A DNA stretch of 64,000 nucleotides from Alphaproteobacteria bacterium (GTDB taxonomy: Bacteria; Pseudomonadota; Alphaproteobacteria; Rickettsiales; SXRF01): positions 219,415 through 283,414 of the forward strand of contig JAGVLO010000015.1 of the NCBI GenBank assembly GCA_020049775.1, in the 5' to 3' direction. The position numbers and the translations under genes were made by a program. Within the stretch, counting starts at the first letter, position 1. Each line of letters opens with the position of its first letter. Shown in pieces: positions 18,047-25,955 of this stretch. A model generated the notes under the pieces. It worked only from the letters and a program-made list of their open reading frames with translations, was not told the origin of the DNA and ran no database searches.

Positions 18047-18757
18047 TTAGCCTTTGGCAGGCGAACCCTGCAGGTGATTTTGGAAAATGCCGCCAATACC
18101 GGCAGCCATGCCAAGGAGGTTTGGCAGTTCCCAGATAATTGCCATGGATGAGAGTTCTTTGGCTTTCTTTTCAGGAATACCAGCCTTGGTAAGTATGTTG
18201 GTGGAGCTGTTTATCATTTCATCTGTCATGCCTGCTCCTACTGTGTTCATCAACAATATGGATCCGTAATGTACACCTTCATCATAGAGCAGAATGCGTT
18301 TTTCATTTGCTGATAATAATCCACCAGCCGGCACAGCTTCATCCGCAATACCTACGGCGCGGTTGAATAAACGGCGGGTGGCGATTTTTGCGAGCATACT
18401 GGTCGCCCATGCCGTACTGAACACAATCATGGTTTTTGCAAGGCTTTCAGCCCGCTCTGCGCGTGTTTTTGTTTTGTCAGGTTGGCATTCCTTGAGTTTA
18501 CAGAGAGTACCCAATGTACTTTCAATGGGTTCAAGGAAAGGCTCGATAACATGCTTGCCTACAAATTTACTGACGTCTTTTATCAGGTTGGGTGCAAGTG
18601 TATCGGCAACCCCCACAACAAGCAGAGAGGTACTCATAGACACCATCTCGGCCAGTGCAAAGCCACCGGACTCTTTGGCTATATTGCCATAGACCAACTT
18701 TTTATCGGGTGATGTCACGTATGGCTGCCCTAAAAACGATACAGTTTTCCATGGCAC
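18047..18757 (-). CDS. Hypothetical membrane-associated protein
   Basis: 236 residues, unknown family. Hydrophobic stretches at about 36-56 (EMVSMSTSLLVVGVAD), 110-130 and near the C-terminus (MAAGIGGIF). A Cys pair (CKLKEC) lies near residue 85. It sits between the connector gene and the 'YGF' gene and is not a known GTA component. A terminator lies directly upstream, so it has its own transcription start. Confidence 0.65.
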   Translation of the reverse strand: MPWKTVSFLGQPYVTSPDKKLVYGNIAKESGGFALAEMVSMSTSLLVVGVADTLAPNLIKDVSKFVGKHVIEPFLEPIESTLGTLCKLKECQPDKTKTRAERAESLAKTMIVFSTAWATSMLAKIATRRLFNRAVGIADEAVPAGGLLSANEKRILLYDEGVHYGSILLMNTVGAGMTDEMINSSTNILTKAGIPEKKAKELSSMAIIWELPNLLGMAAGIGGIFQNHLQGSPAKG

Positions 18758-18796
18758 AGACTACCATAAAAGTTAACAAGCTGTATTACAATTTTG

Positions 18797-18820
18797 TTAA
18801 AAAACAGGGCTTAACCCTGC
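18797..18820 (-). terminator. Intrinsic terminator after the 'YGF' family gene
   Basis: On the minus strand: stem GCAGGG/CCCTG-type (arms at 18815-18819 and 18805-18809, 5-nt loop), followed directly by six T. It begins immediately after the stop codon at 18822, ending transcription from 19181. Confidence 0.8.
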
Positions 18821-18821
18821 A

Positions 18822-19181
18822 TTAATTTTCGTCGGTCTTTATGTTTGCCGCCATAGCGTAGCTGGAAAGATTGCTGCTAAGCTCATGGGCTTTCGCGACA
18901 TCCGGTATATCGAGCATACCTTCATGATTGAATCCATATTCCTTGGTCATTTTCTGCCTTACTTCTTCAGAAGGCTCACCTTCGCCGGTATCAAGGATAA
19001 TGCCATAGTCCTCGGGGTAAAATGTACCCTGTTTCTGGGCGGCCATGAACGCTTCAAGCTTATCTGCCCTTATGGCCACATAAGCATACATCTTTACGCC
19101 GTTTAGATTTTCACCGCGTATAAGCAAAACACAGACTGTTTTTTCAGCAATAATCTGTTCCGTACGGGTCAACTTAGACAC
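18822..19181 (-). CDS. Small 'YGF' family hypothetical protein, copy A
   Basis: 119 residues from a GTG at 19181 with AAAGGA 8 nt upstream; the frame opens 23 codons earlier without a ribosome site. Core: LLIRGENLNGVKMYAYVAI, then DYGIILDTGEGEPS and KMTKEYGFNHEGM. The same spacing of RG-x4-G, Y, DYG/DFG, G-x-G, PS and YGF occurs in the gene at 21822-22103, so the two are paralogues. I recall such proteins as uncharacterised in deep-branching Alphaproteobacteria, but cannot name a domain. Cytoplasmic, no membrane segment. Confidence 0.7.
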   Translation of the reverse strand: MSKLTRTEQIIAEKTVCVLLIRGENLNGVKMYAYVAIRADKLEAFMAAQKQGTFYPEDYGIILDTGEGEPSEEVRQKMTKEYGFNHEGMLDIPDVAKAHELSSNLSSYAMAANIKTDEN

Positions 19182-19340
19182 TAAAAAATTCCTTTGGTGT
19201 AAGGGTAATCTAATATTCAATAGCTTAACTAAACCCATTATATAGGTCAAGCTGCTTAAAAAACTATTAAATCAATGAATTAGCTATTTATGACCTGTGG
19301 ATTGGTGTCTGTTTGTTGTATTTATGCACCAGTAAAGTGA

Positions 19341-19374
19341 TTCCTGCCCCGCCATTTTAACAGCAGGGCAGGAA
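19341..19374 (-). terminator. Hairpin downstream of the head decoration-like gene
   Basis: A perfect 9-bp stem (TTCCTGCCC/GGGCAGGAA, 16-nt loop) lies 6 bp past the stop of the gene at 19381. There is no T run on either side, so it is either an inefficient terminator or an RNA-stabilising 3' hairpin. Confidence 0.45.
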
Positions 19375-19380
19375 ATCAGC

Positions 19381-19794
19381 TTACATGGCAGGCATGTAGG
19401 ATGGAGTGCCGCGTACGGCAACAATACCCATCGGAGTGCCATTGGTGTGGGTACCAGATGGTGTCGCAGTAGCACGCAGGTAGCGTTTGCTGCCCACGTA
19501 GCCAAAATTATGGGCGGTTTCGTCCAGTGACGCGGAATCTACAACGACAGAGTTGGCGCCGTTGCTTAGTTCTGCAGCTACAACTGCGCTGTAGCTGGAG
19601 TCGTCATCGCTATGAAGGATGGCCAGCGTCCAATAAACGCTGCCTGAAAGCGTATCGCCCGACTGTCCGATATCAAACGTGATAACAGCGCTGTCAAAGC
19701 CCTTCAGGTCAACGGTAGCTGAGGTTTTAGTAGTGGTGGCTACTACAGGACTCAGCATCTGGGTAACTTTAATATTGTGATAAATATCTCTCAT
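19381..19794 (-). CDS. Phage head-associated protein (capsid-adjacent)
   Basis: 137 residues: MRDIYHNIKVTQML at the start, then KGFDSAVITFDIGQSGDTL and GYVGSKRYLRATAT. Proteins with this start and length follow the HK97-type capsid gene in many alphaproteobacterial prophages, and are probably decoration or auxiliary head proteins. It lies 28 bp after the capsid stop. Function is inferred from position only. Confidence 0.75.
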   Translation of the reverse strand: MRDIYHNIKVTQMLSPVVATTTKTSATVDLKGFDSAVITFDIGQSGDTLSGSVYWTLAILHSDDDSSYSAVVAAELSNGANSVVVDSASLDETAHNFGYVGSKRYLRATATPSGTHTNGTPMGIVAVRGTPSYMPAM

Positions 19795-19822
19795 GGTTTT
19801 AGTCCTGAAATAATGATTGGTT

Positions 19823-21034
19823 TTAGCTCAGAGCAAGCAACTTGACGGCGTCGAAATTGACCACATCACCACCTACACGGGCGGTGGCGTAGAACTTCAC
19901 AAACGGCTTTTCAGTAAATGGATCGCGCAGGATGCGGATGCCCTGACGGTCAACAATCTGGTAAGCCGCCTTGAAATCGCTGACAGCAACCGACAGCGAA
20001 CCGGCAGAAGCCAGCGGCATGTCAGAAGCCATGACCACCGGAACACCAAGAAGTGTGTCCGGAGTGCCGGCAGCAAGACCAGGCTGCCACATATACTGGT
20101 TGGTGGTGGATTCCTTCAGGAGGCGCACAGACTGCACAACGGTGCGGTGCATCATGAAGTTCGCACGCTTCATGTGTGCGTCTTTAAGGCTATAAAACAG
20201 TGTGATAAGCGAATCCGCAGTGACAACACCGCTAGAACCGCTGGCTACCTGTTGAATCTGCCCCCAGCTGGTGCCTGACGCATAGGTCAGGATGCCGCGT
20301 GGCTGACCTACGCCATTGCCTGAAACGAATGCGGTGTTTTGCTTGCGCGAGAAGATGTCGGCGATTTTGGATGCCAGCCAGCTCTCGATATCAATAGCAG
20401 CGTCATCCACCAGTTTCTGTGTGGCTTTGGGTTGTGCATAAAGCTCATGCGTCGGCAGGTTGCGCTTTGCAAGCGTCGGCGTTGAAGTTTCGGTGACAGT
20501 TGCAGTCTCCGAGGTCCAGCCTGCAGCGGCCTGGTCGTGGTCGTCGATAAGCTCGAGCGCGTCAGACGAAATGGTCTCGATGGAGGCCATCTGGCGCATG
20601 GGCGAGCTTTCAAAGATAGCCTGCACGATTTTTGATGACATGGTGGGGGTTACCAGATAGCCGCCGTCAGGGTCAGAACCTACGGAAAGTGACTTGGTCT
20701 GGATAGCTTCCAGACCGGCGTCCATACCCTTGCGTAGGTAGTTACGGAAGGCCTTACCGTATTCATTGTTTTTCTGGTTGTAAGACCCATCATAATGTCT
20801 ATGAGACTCAACGTCGCCAGAAATTAACGGGCGGTTGTAGGCGGTCTCTAACTGGTCGAGTCGATTTTTATAGTTATCGAGCGATGTACTTATATTGTTT
20901 AAGTGTTCGTTATACAAAGGATCTGCATAGCCTTTACGCTCGATTTCACGCAGGCGTGCATCATTAATTTGTTTAAATTGTTCCCACGCATTACCAAGGC
21001 CGGCAACGCGTTCGGTGATTTCTGAAATGCTCAT
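19823..21034 (-). CDS. HK97-family major capsid protein (GTA gp5-like)
   Basis: 403 residues from the ATG at 21034, preceded by AAAGAGG; upstream in-frame codons are noncoding-like. The N-terminal delta-like coiled coil (about 1-75, with NAWEQFKQIND) is followed by the protease-side linker and the folded HK97 core. The core has DPDGGYLVTPTMSSKI, then LASKIADIFSRKQNTAFVSGNG and PRGILTY. The C-terminal DPFTEKPFVKFYATARVGGDVV is characteristic. Frame intact. A terminator-like hairpin lies upstream at 21052-21090. Confidence 0.95.
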   Translation of the reverse strand: MSISEITERVAGLGNAWEQFKQINDARLREIERKGYADPLYNEHLNNISTSLDNYKNRLDQLETAYNRPLISGDVESHRHYDGSYNQKNNEYGKAFRNYLRKGMDAGLEAIQTKSLSVGSDPDGGYLVTPTMSSKIVQAIFESSPMRQMASIETISSDALELIDDHDQAAAGWTSETATVTETSTPTLAKRNLPTHELYAQPKATQKLVDDAAIDIESWLASKIADIFSRKQNTAFVSGNGVGQPRGILTYASGTSWGQIQQVASGSSGVVTADSLITLFYSLKDAHMKRANFMMHRTVVQSVRLLKESTTNQYMWQPGLAAGTPDTLLGVPVVMASDMPLASAGSLSVAVSDFKAAYQIVDRQGIRILRDPFTEKPFVKFYATARVGGDVVNFDAVKLLALS

Positions 21035-21051
21035 AAATTCCTCTTTAGTGT

Positions 21052-21090
21052 TAATAATAAAAAGCCATGTCACTGAGTGATGGCATGGCT
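21052..21090 (-). terminator. Terminator-like hairpin upstream of capsid gene
   Basis: On the minus strand a stem AGCCATG/CATGGCT (21084-21090 with 21063-21069), including an inner inverted repeat, is followed by TTTTTATTATT. It would stop leftward transcription arriving from the protease side before the capsid gene, or act as a leader attenuator. Confidence 0.55.
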
Positions 21091-21094
21091 AGGC

Positions 21095-21123
21095 TTGACA
21101 TTAATTTTTAAGTTGGTTCTACT
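21095..21123 (+). promoter_or_regulatory. Candidate sigma-70 promoter for the 21195-22103 pair
   Basis: A perfect TTGACA at 21095-21100, a 17-bp spacer, then TCTACT (four of six -10 matches). It points to the plus-strand gene at 21195. Confidence 0.35.
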
Positions 21124-21194
21124 GGTGTCAATTCTTCGAGAAATAAGAACTCAAAAAAGCTAGGGCGCTTACGTAAAAAGCTCGGCAAAATGAA

Positions 21195-21815
21195 GTGAAC
21201 GGGATATTGGGCATGCTGCAAGACAATGACAACACTATTAGTGTGGGTATCATCGCTGACCCCTCAAATTATGCAGCGGAACAATTCTTCGAAAAGCAAC
21301 TATCCCTTACCATAAGCCGTGACTCTGACTCAAATCCGTATCACGTTACCTCTGATGCGCTTACCCAAAGTATAAGCTCGCGCCTGCTTACCGATGAAAT
21401 AGGTGGCAAACTCAATAAAGGATATCAGGTAGTCGTGGCCATTCTTGGTGTGCCGGACGCATCAGGTTATAAAACTGATGTGCATGGCCTGCTCAATGCG
21501 TGGGAGCGTTCAGCACAAAAACCCGCTTTGCTTCTTGTAAGCAACAAGCCCGAACTCACTCGTGAAATGGTTGAAAGCTGGCAGGGTTGGAAAAAACTTC
21601 CACAGGAATTGAAGTCAGCTATCAAGGTTAATGATGAATATCTGGTCATTAACGCCAATAAATCACTCGATGCTATCAAGGAGCGGGCGAAGTGTGCCTG
21701 CGACCTGAAGCGCCAGCTTTGTGAAACACTGAACGCAGTTGTTGAGCCACTTATCATGAGGCCGGTATTCGTACAAAGTAGCGTGCTTACTATGCCTTAT
21801 GTGGTGAAAGGCTAA
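21195..21815 (+). CDS. Hypothetical protein in plus-strand cargo pair
   Basis: 206 residues from a GTG at 21195; an ATG six codons in is an alternative. Soluble, with an alternating alpha/beta look (ISVGIIADPSN, then GYQVVVAILGVPDAS, KPALLLVSNKPE, NDEYLVINANKS), reminiscent of a Rossmann-like or receiver-like fold, but no catalytic motif is recognisable. Two Cys lie close together (KCACDLKRQLC). The next gene follows 6 bp later. It is antisense to the virion genes around it. Confidence 0.65.
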   Translation: MNGILGMLQDNDNTISVGIIADPSNYAAEQFFEKQLSLTISRDSDSNPYHVTSDALTQSISSRLLTDEIGGKLNKGYQVVVAILGVPDASGYKTDVHGLLNAWERSAQKPALLLVSNKPELTREMVESWQGWKKLPQELKSAIKVNDEYLVINANKSLDAIKERAKCACDLKRQLCETLNAVVEPLIMRPVFVQSSVLTMPYVVKG

Positions 21816-21821
21816 CTAGTT

Positions 21822-22103
21822 ATGTTCAGCAACGCCATCCTGCCCAAGCAAAGCTTTATCCATCAAGCCGCACACGCCAAACTGGAAAATATATTTTTTG
21901 TGCGCGGACAGGACATCACCGGAAACGACGTGTGGTTCTACCTGCTTGTTGACTCGGGAAAGACCCGCGCATTCAAGACCGCCAAAAACGCACAGCTCAT
22001 GAAGTTGCTGGATTTCGGTAAAGTGCTTTATTCCGGCTTTGGCGACCAGCCATCTGACTTAATCAAATGGCAGATGGAAAAGAAATACGGCTTCAAGGAA
22101 TAG
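21822..22103 (+). CDS. Small 'YGF' family hypothetical protein, copy B
   Basis: 93 residues. Core FFVRGQDITGNDVWFYLLV, then LDFGKVLYSGFGDQPSD and QMEKKYGFKE aligns over about 65 residues with copy A (18822-19181), with shared RG, G, Y, K, AF, D-aromatic-G, G-x-G, PS, M and YGF. It ends 3 bp from the convergent protease gene. Function unknown. Confidence 0.7.
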   Translation: MFSNAILPKQSFIHQAAHAKLENIFFVRGQDITGNDVWFYLLVDSGKTRAFKTAKNAQLMKLLDFGKVLYSGFGDQPSDLIKWQMEKKYGFKE

Positions 22104-22106
22104 TGA

Positions 22107-22703
22107 CTAGCTGCGCAACTGTGCTATTGCGTTGTCCAGTGTGTCAGACAACTTTACCAACTCACCGCTCCTGCGCGCATTTTCCCATAAACTTTCCTCA
22201 GCGTAGCCCATGGCCTTTACTTTGGTTATGGACGCATCACTGTTTGCCGGAAAAGTCACGATACTGATTTCCCATAAATCCACTTCCGCTAGCAAACGAA
22301 CGCCGGTTTGAGGATCGATGGTATAGCGCAGCGGAGAATAGCCGATAGACAGCCCACTGATAGCCCCCACTTTCAGTAATGTGTAGGCTTCGTTTGCACG
22401 CTGCACATTTAACAGCAGCATGCCCTCGACGTATAATCCATGTTCATCTTCCGACAGCTTTGTCAGGACGCCGATAGGCTCTTCCTGCTGGTGCTGCCAA
22501 AGGAATTTGATGGATGACAGCGGCTTTTTTACTGTGCTTGCAAATGCGCCGCGCAGCATGATGTCACGCTGGTTATCGACGATATTGAAAACACTGGCAT
22601 AGCCGCTGAAACGCCCTTCCCTGTCTAGCGATTTAAGCTGCAGGGAAAAGTCGAGATGCTTGCGCTCACGCATGGTGGCGCTTACTTTTTTATCGATATA
22701 CAT
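22107..22703 (-). CDS. HK97-family prohead protease (GTA gp4-like)
   Basis: 198 residues. Signature: DREGRFSGYASVFNIVDNQRD at the start, then the catalytic His in KFLWQHQQEEPIG and the Ser in SGLSIGYSPL, ending with VDLWEISIVTFPAN. It cleaves the capsid N-terminal delta domain during maturation. An AAAAGG lies 6 nt before the ATG. Normally it directly follows the portal gene, but here YceI and cytochrome b561 genes intervene. Confidence 0.94.
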   Translation of the reverse strand: MYIDKKVSATMRERKHLDFSLQLKSLDREGRFSGYASVFNIVDNQRDIMLRGAFASTVKKPLSSIKFLWQHQQEEPIGVLTKLSEDEHGLYVEGMLLLNVQRANEAYTLLKVGAISGLSIGYSPLRYTIDPQTGVRLLAEVDLWEISIVTFPANSDASITKVKAMGYAEESLWENARRSGELVKLSDTLDNAIAQLRS

Positions 22704-22726
22704 AGGAAACCTTTTAGAAAATGCTG

Positions 22727-23293
22727 TTACAGCTTTTGTGCCGTGATGTGAAACTCGACGCGCACTTCATTTTTAATGCTTTCGTCTTTTGCCCACTCGC
22801 CTTCACCGACATTAAAATCATTACGCATGATGGTGGCGCTGCCGCTGGCAACGGCAGATGTGTCATCCATTTTTTCCATTACAAAATGCAAGGCAACGGG
22901 AAGCGTCTTGTTTTTAAGCGTTAGTGTGCCTTCTGCGGTATATTTATTGTCCTTTAAATGTGTGATGACAGTGGCTTTATATAGCGCTTTAGGGAAATCT
23001 TTAGCCGCGAACCACTCGGAGCCAGCCAGCGTCTGCGCAACGGACATGTCCGCCATGTGCAGGCTGGCAAGGTCTATTTCCACATCAATGCTACTTTTAT
23101 CAAGCTGCTTCGGGTCAAATAGAATTTTAGCCGTAAATGTTTTGAATGTGCCTTCAAGCGGCGCGTTGTTCTGCGTGGTAATAAATTTAAGGGAGCTTTT
23201 ATCGGCGACAACACTATAGGTAGGCACATCCGCCAGAGCAGCGGGGATAAAACATAGCAGGCTAGCAACCAGCCATAGTATCGGATTGCGCAT
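22727..23293 (-). CDS. YceI family periplasmic lipid-binding protein
   Basis: 188 residues with a signal peptide (PILWLVASLLCFIPAALA, cleavage after ALA at about residue 21). The lipocalin-like YceI body is clear: SSLKFITTQNNAPLEGTF, DIDLASLHMADM-like strands, LAGSEWFAAKDFPKALYKA and a late FNVGEGEWA. YceI proteins bind isoprenoid or quinone-like lipids in the periplasm and are often paired with cytochrome b561. That pairing is seen here: its start overlaps the b561 gene by 32 bp. It is not a phage function. Confidence 0.92.
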   Translation of the reverse strand: MRNPILWLVASLLCFIPAALADVPTYSVVADKSSLKFITTQNNAPLEGTFKTFTAKILFDPKQLDKSSIDVEIDLASLHMADMSVAQTLAGSEWFAAKDFPKALYKATVITHLKDNKYTAEGTLTLKNKTLPVALHFVMEKMDDTSAVASGSATIMRNDFNVGEGEWAKDESIKNEVRVEFHITAQKL

Positions 23294-23855
23294 AGGAATC
23301 GTCCTTCAGTTTGCCGTAAGGCAACATTCTTCTCAGAATATTATCTTTGTAAATAAAATGGTGCAGTAAAGCCGCGCCCGCATGTAATGCAATGGTCGCC
23401 ATCAGGCCCCACGCCATTAGTGCATGGGCTTCTTTAAAAAATCCCCTTAAGTCCTGTGATGGCCCAATGAGGTCAGGCATGGTGAATAAACCAAACACCG
23501 AAACAGGATAGCCCGCCGCAGACGACATGGCCCAGCCGGAAAGTGGCATGGCGAACATGAAAAAATACAATAGCAGGTGCGCGCCAGTCGCCGCTTTCTT
23601 TTGCCATTGCTTAAGTGAATTCGGCATTAGCGGCGACTGGTTACGCAGTTTCCACACCAGCCGGAGCGCTGCAAGGAACAACACGATGATGCCAATAGCT
23701 TTATGATTGCCTATCAGTTTGAGCTTGTCGGGGCTTGTGTCCATGTCGGCCATTATCAGTCCGATAATAATCAGCCCAATAATTAGAACGGCCATCAACC
23801 AGTGCAACAACTTGGTAATGCTTCCGTAAACCAGCGAATTATTTTTTAATGGCAT
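23262..23855 (-). CDS. Cytochrome b561 family protein
   Basis: 197 residues with four transmembrane helices (about 13-33, 50-70, 90-112, 145-167). Haem-ligand His are visible in KLLHWLMAVLI, GNHKAIGIIVLF, GAHLLLYFFMFAMPLSGW and ATIALHAGAALLHHFI. It would transfer electrons across the inner membrane, probably from quinol. Encoded with YceI, as in many bacteria. Located between portal and protease genes, it is a metabolic cargo insertion. Confidence 0.92.
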   Translation of the reverse strand: MPLKNNSLVYGSITKLLHWLMAVLIIGLIIIGLIMADMDTSPDKLKLIGNHKAIGIIVLFLAALRLVWKLRNQSPLMPNSLKQWQKKAATGAHLLLYFFMFAMPLSGWAMSSAAGYPVSVFGLFTMPDLIGPSQDLRGFFKEAHALMAWGLMATIALHAGAALLHHFIYKDNILRRMLPYGKLKDDSYAQSDTMAGC

Positions 23856-23918
23856 AGGCTCACTGTCGTTATATCTGACAGTAGCAGATTGGCTTGTTTT
23901 TAATTTTGTCGCAAGTAT

Positions 23919-25190
23919 TTATGCGTCTGGCTTTACGGCGCGACGCTTTGGGCCATAGCCAACGGCGGCGCGCTTTTCATCTTCGGTCAGGAAGCTGGCT
24001 TTTTCCACCCTTTCCCAGATAAGCTGGTTACGACCGGCAAGTGCCGACACATTATCCGTATCCGGCACCAGTTCGGCGCGTTCATTGAACAAGAAAGGCA
24101 GCCAGTTGTTCAGGCCATCGGTGGTGGCCTGCACCAGCGGCAGCACCGTTTGCTCCCAAAGGGCGAGCCTTGCTTCCTGCAGGTTGGAATAGGTGTTGTC
24201 ACCCGGTATGCCCAGCAATTGCGGCGGCACACCGAAGGCAAGCGCAATATCACGCGCAGAGGCGTGCTTGGCTTCGATAAAGTCCATATCACGCGGGGAC
24301 ATGCTCATTTCTTTCCACTCAAGCCCGCCTTCAAGCAGTATTGGACGTCCTGCATTGGCTGCGCCTGTAAACTGTTCATCAATTTGCTGCTTCACGCGGT
24401 GGTATTGGTCTTCGGAAAGAACGGAGTTTCCGGTTTTATCGCCACGCACGACCAGCGCACCGCTTGGGCGTGCGCCATTCTGCAATAGTGACTGATTCCA
24501 TGCACCGGACTGGTTATGCTGATCTATGCTGTAGGCCGCCGCCTCTACAGGGGAAAGCCCATACCAGTCATTGAGCGGGTGGAACGTTTTTAAATGCAAT
24601 ATGCGAGAGCGGCCTGTGATGCGATCCACAGGGAAATCGATGCCCTGATTATTTACCGTATATCTATACCCCGCAGGCAACCCGCCCTTGCCCGCCAGCA
24701 CTGCCACGCGGTCGGGCCGCAGCAGATGCAACTCTGCCGGAGGCCTGTCTTTGGGTCCGATAGACTGTACAAACGCGTTTCCGCTAATCAGTAGATATTG
24801 ATACATGGAGTGCAGGAACGCACCATTCGCCTGCGTGGGGTTGGGGCGCTTGAGTAATTCAATAATCGGGTGAGCGCTTGCTTCACGCCGCGCACCGCGC
24901 TGACCTGTTATATATAAGGTAAAACCAACCGAGGCCGCCGCCCATGCCACCATATTGATAGAGCGGTTGGCAATAACGTTACGTACATAGGCTTCCATTG
25001 AAAACTGAGCGTAGTTCCTGTCCATCCATACCGGCTGGCCGGGCATGACCATATAGGAGCGCTGCTGCGAACTTCCATGCAACTCGCTATAAACCCCGCC
25101 ATGTTTCTTTTCCGGCGTGGCGGCGAACCATCTATTCAGAAGTCTGGAAAATACGCTACCCCGTGCAGCATTGCCTTGCAGTGCCTTCAT
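23919..25190 (-). CDS. HK97-family portal protein (GTA gp3-like)
   Basis: 423 residues from the ATG at 25190 with AAGGAG 6 nt upstream. Signature: RNYAQFSMEAYVRNVIANRSINMVA, then LLKRPNPTQANGAFL, LHLLRPDRVAV, DWYGLSPVEAAAYSID and the late GVPPQLLGIPGDNTYSNLQEAR. It forms the dodecameric DNA channel at the capsid vertex. Frame is intact. A terminator lies 120 bp upstream, so it is not co-transcribed with the terminase by simple read-through. Confidence 0.95.
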   Translation of the reverse strand: MKALQGNAARGSVFSRLLNRWFAATPEKKHGGVYSELHGSSQQRSYMVMPGQPVWMDRNYAQFSMEAYVRNVIANRSINMVAWAAASVGFTLYITGQRGARREASAHPIIELLKRPNPTQANGAFLHSMYQYLLISGNAFVQSIGPKDRPPAELHLLRPDRVAVLAGKGGLPAGYRYTVNNQGIDFPVDRITGRSRILHLKTFHPLNDWYGLSPVEAAAYSIDQHNQSGAWNQSLLQNGARPSGALVVRGDKTGNSVLSEDQYHRVKQQIDEQFTGAANAGRPILLEGGLEWKEMSMSPRDMDFIEAKHASARDIALAFGVPPQLLGIPGDNTYSNLQEARLALWEQTVLPLVQATTDGLNNWLPFLFNERAELVPDTDNVSALAGRNQLIWERVEKASFLTEDEKRAAVGYGPKRRAVKPDA

Positions 25191-25310
25191 GCCTGTCTCC
25201 TTGGAATAATATATGTGGGATTGTCTGCCAGCTGCGGTCACACGAAAGCCAGCGTATATTTAAGTTTGTAATGCGCGTTCTCGTGTCCCGGAAGGAGGAA
25301 AATGCACAAA

Positions 25311-25333
25311 AGAAAAACCAGCCCGCAGGCTGG
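25311..25333 (-). terminator. Intrinsic terminator upstream of portal gene
   Basis: On the minus strand: stem CCAGCC/GGCTGG with a 4-nt loop, followed by TTTTTCTTTT. It lies 45 bp past the stop of the 59-codon gene (25378) and ends that unit. Confidence 0.85.
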
Positions 25334-25377
25334 CTTAAACTCTAAAGGGAATGATATTTTTTTCTTTTTCTTATTTA

Positions 25378-25557
25378 TTAGCGGCTGCGGCTGTTATCGC
25401 GCGTACCCATGCCGGCCTCACGAATGCTGTCCATCAATTCAGGCGGCGGCGGATTTTCAGCCATCAACGCTACAACATCTGCCTGCAAGCCACTCGAATT
25501 ATTGCCTACTGCAGCTGTCAGTTCTTCCGTAGTTGCGCCACTCATGTCAATTGACAT
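25378..25557 (-). CDS. Small hypothetical protein, phage-associated
   Basis: 59 residues beginning MSIDMSGATTEELT and ending TRDNSRSR, with a central VALMAENPPPPELMD. GGGAG lies 6-7 nt before the ATG, and a strong terminator follows the stop, which together support a real gene. It lies 14 bp after the 93-residue gene and between terminase and portal. No family recognised. Confidence 0.6.
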   Translation of the reverse strand: MSIDMSGATTEELTAAVGNNSSGLQADVVALMAENPPPPELMDSIREAGMGTRDNSRSR

Positions 25558-25571
25558 AGCCCACTCCCGTA

Positions 25572-25853
25572 TTAGTTACGTTTTTCTTCTTGTTTTCTGA
25601 CGAGGTCTTGTGCCACGTTCAAAGCAATTGCACGCACTTTTGCAGGCTGAACCAGCATGCCGTGTTCATCACGCACATTGGCAAAAAGACTGGTAAGCCA
25701 AGGACGTAATTTTTCGGCAACTTCCATAATGATGTTGCCTTTAGTCACGGGTACAGCACGTTTAACGACCTGTACCCCTCCCGCGCGGTTATCTGCGCTT
25801 TCGGTGTGGCTTTTCGCCTTTTCTACCCAATTATTAATAGCGTCGTTTGACAT
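25572..25853 (-). CDS. Hypothetical protein between terminase and portal
   Basis: 93 residues, charged and helical (NNWVEKAKSH; ALNVAQDLVRKQEEKRN). No membrane segment, no family recognised. It lies 102 bp downstream of the terminase stop with the 59-codon gene behind it. Possibly a small phage accessory protein. Confidence 0.55.
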   Translation of the reverse strand: MSNDAINNWVEKAKSHTESADNRAGGVQVVKRAVPVTKGNIIMEVAEKLRPWLTSLFANVRDEHGMLVQPAKVRAIALNVAQDLVRKQEEKRN

Positions 25854-25955
25854 AGCGATAACCGCAGATTTATTAATGTTTTATCTAATTATTAACGATA
25901 ATACGTCAATAGATTTAATAATAGGTTAATATGGTAACTAATTTTAGCCGTACAA

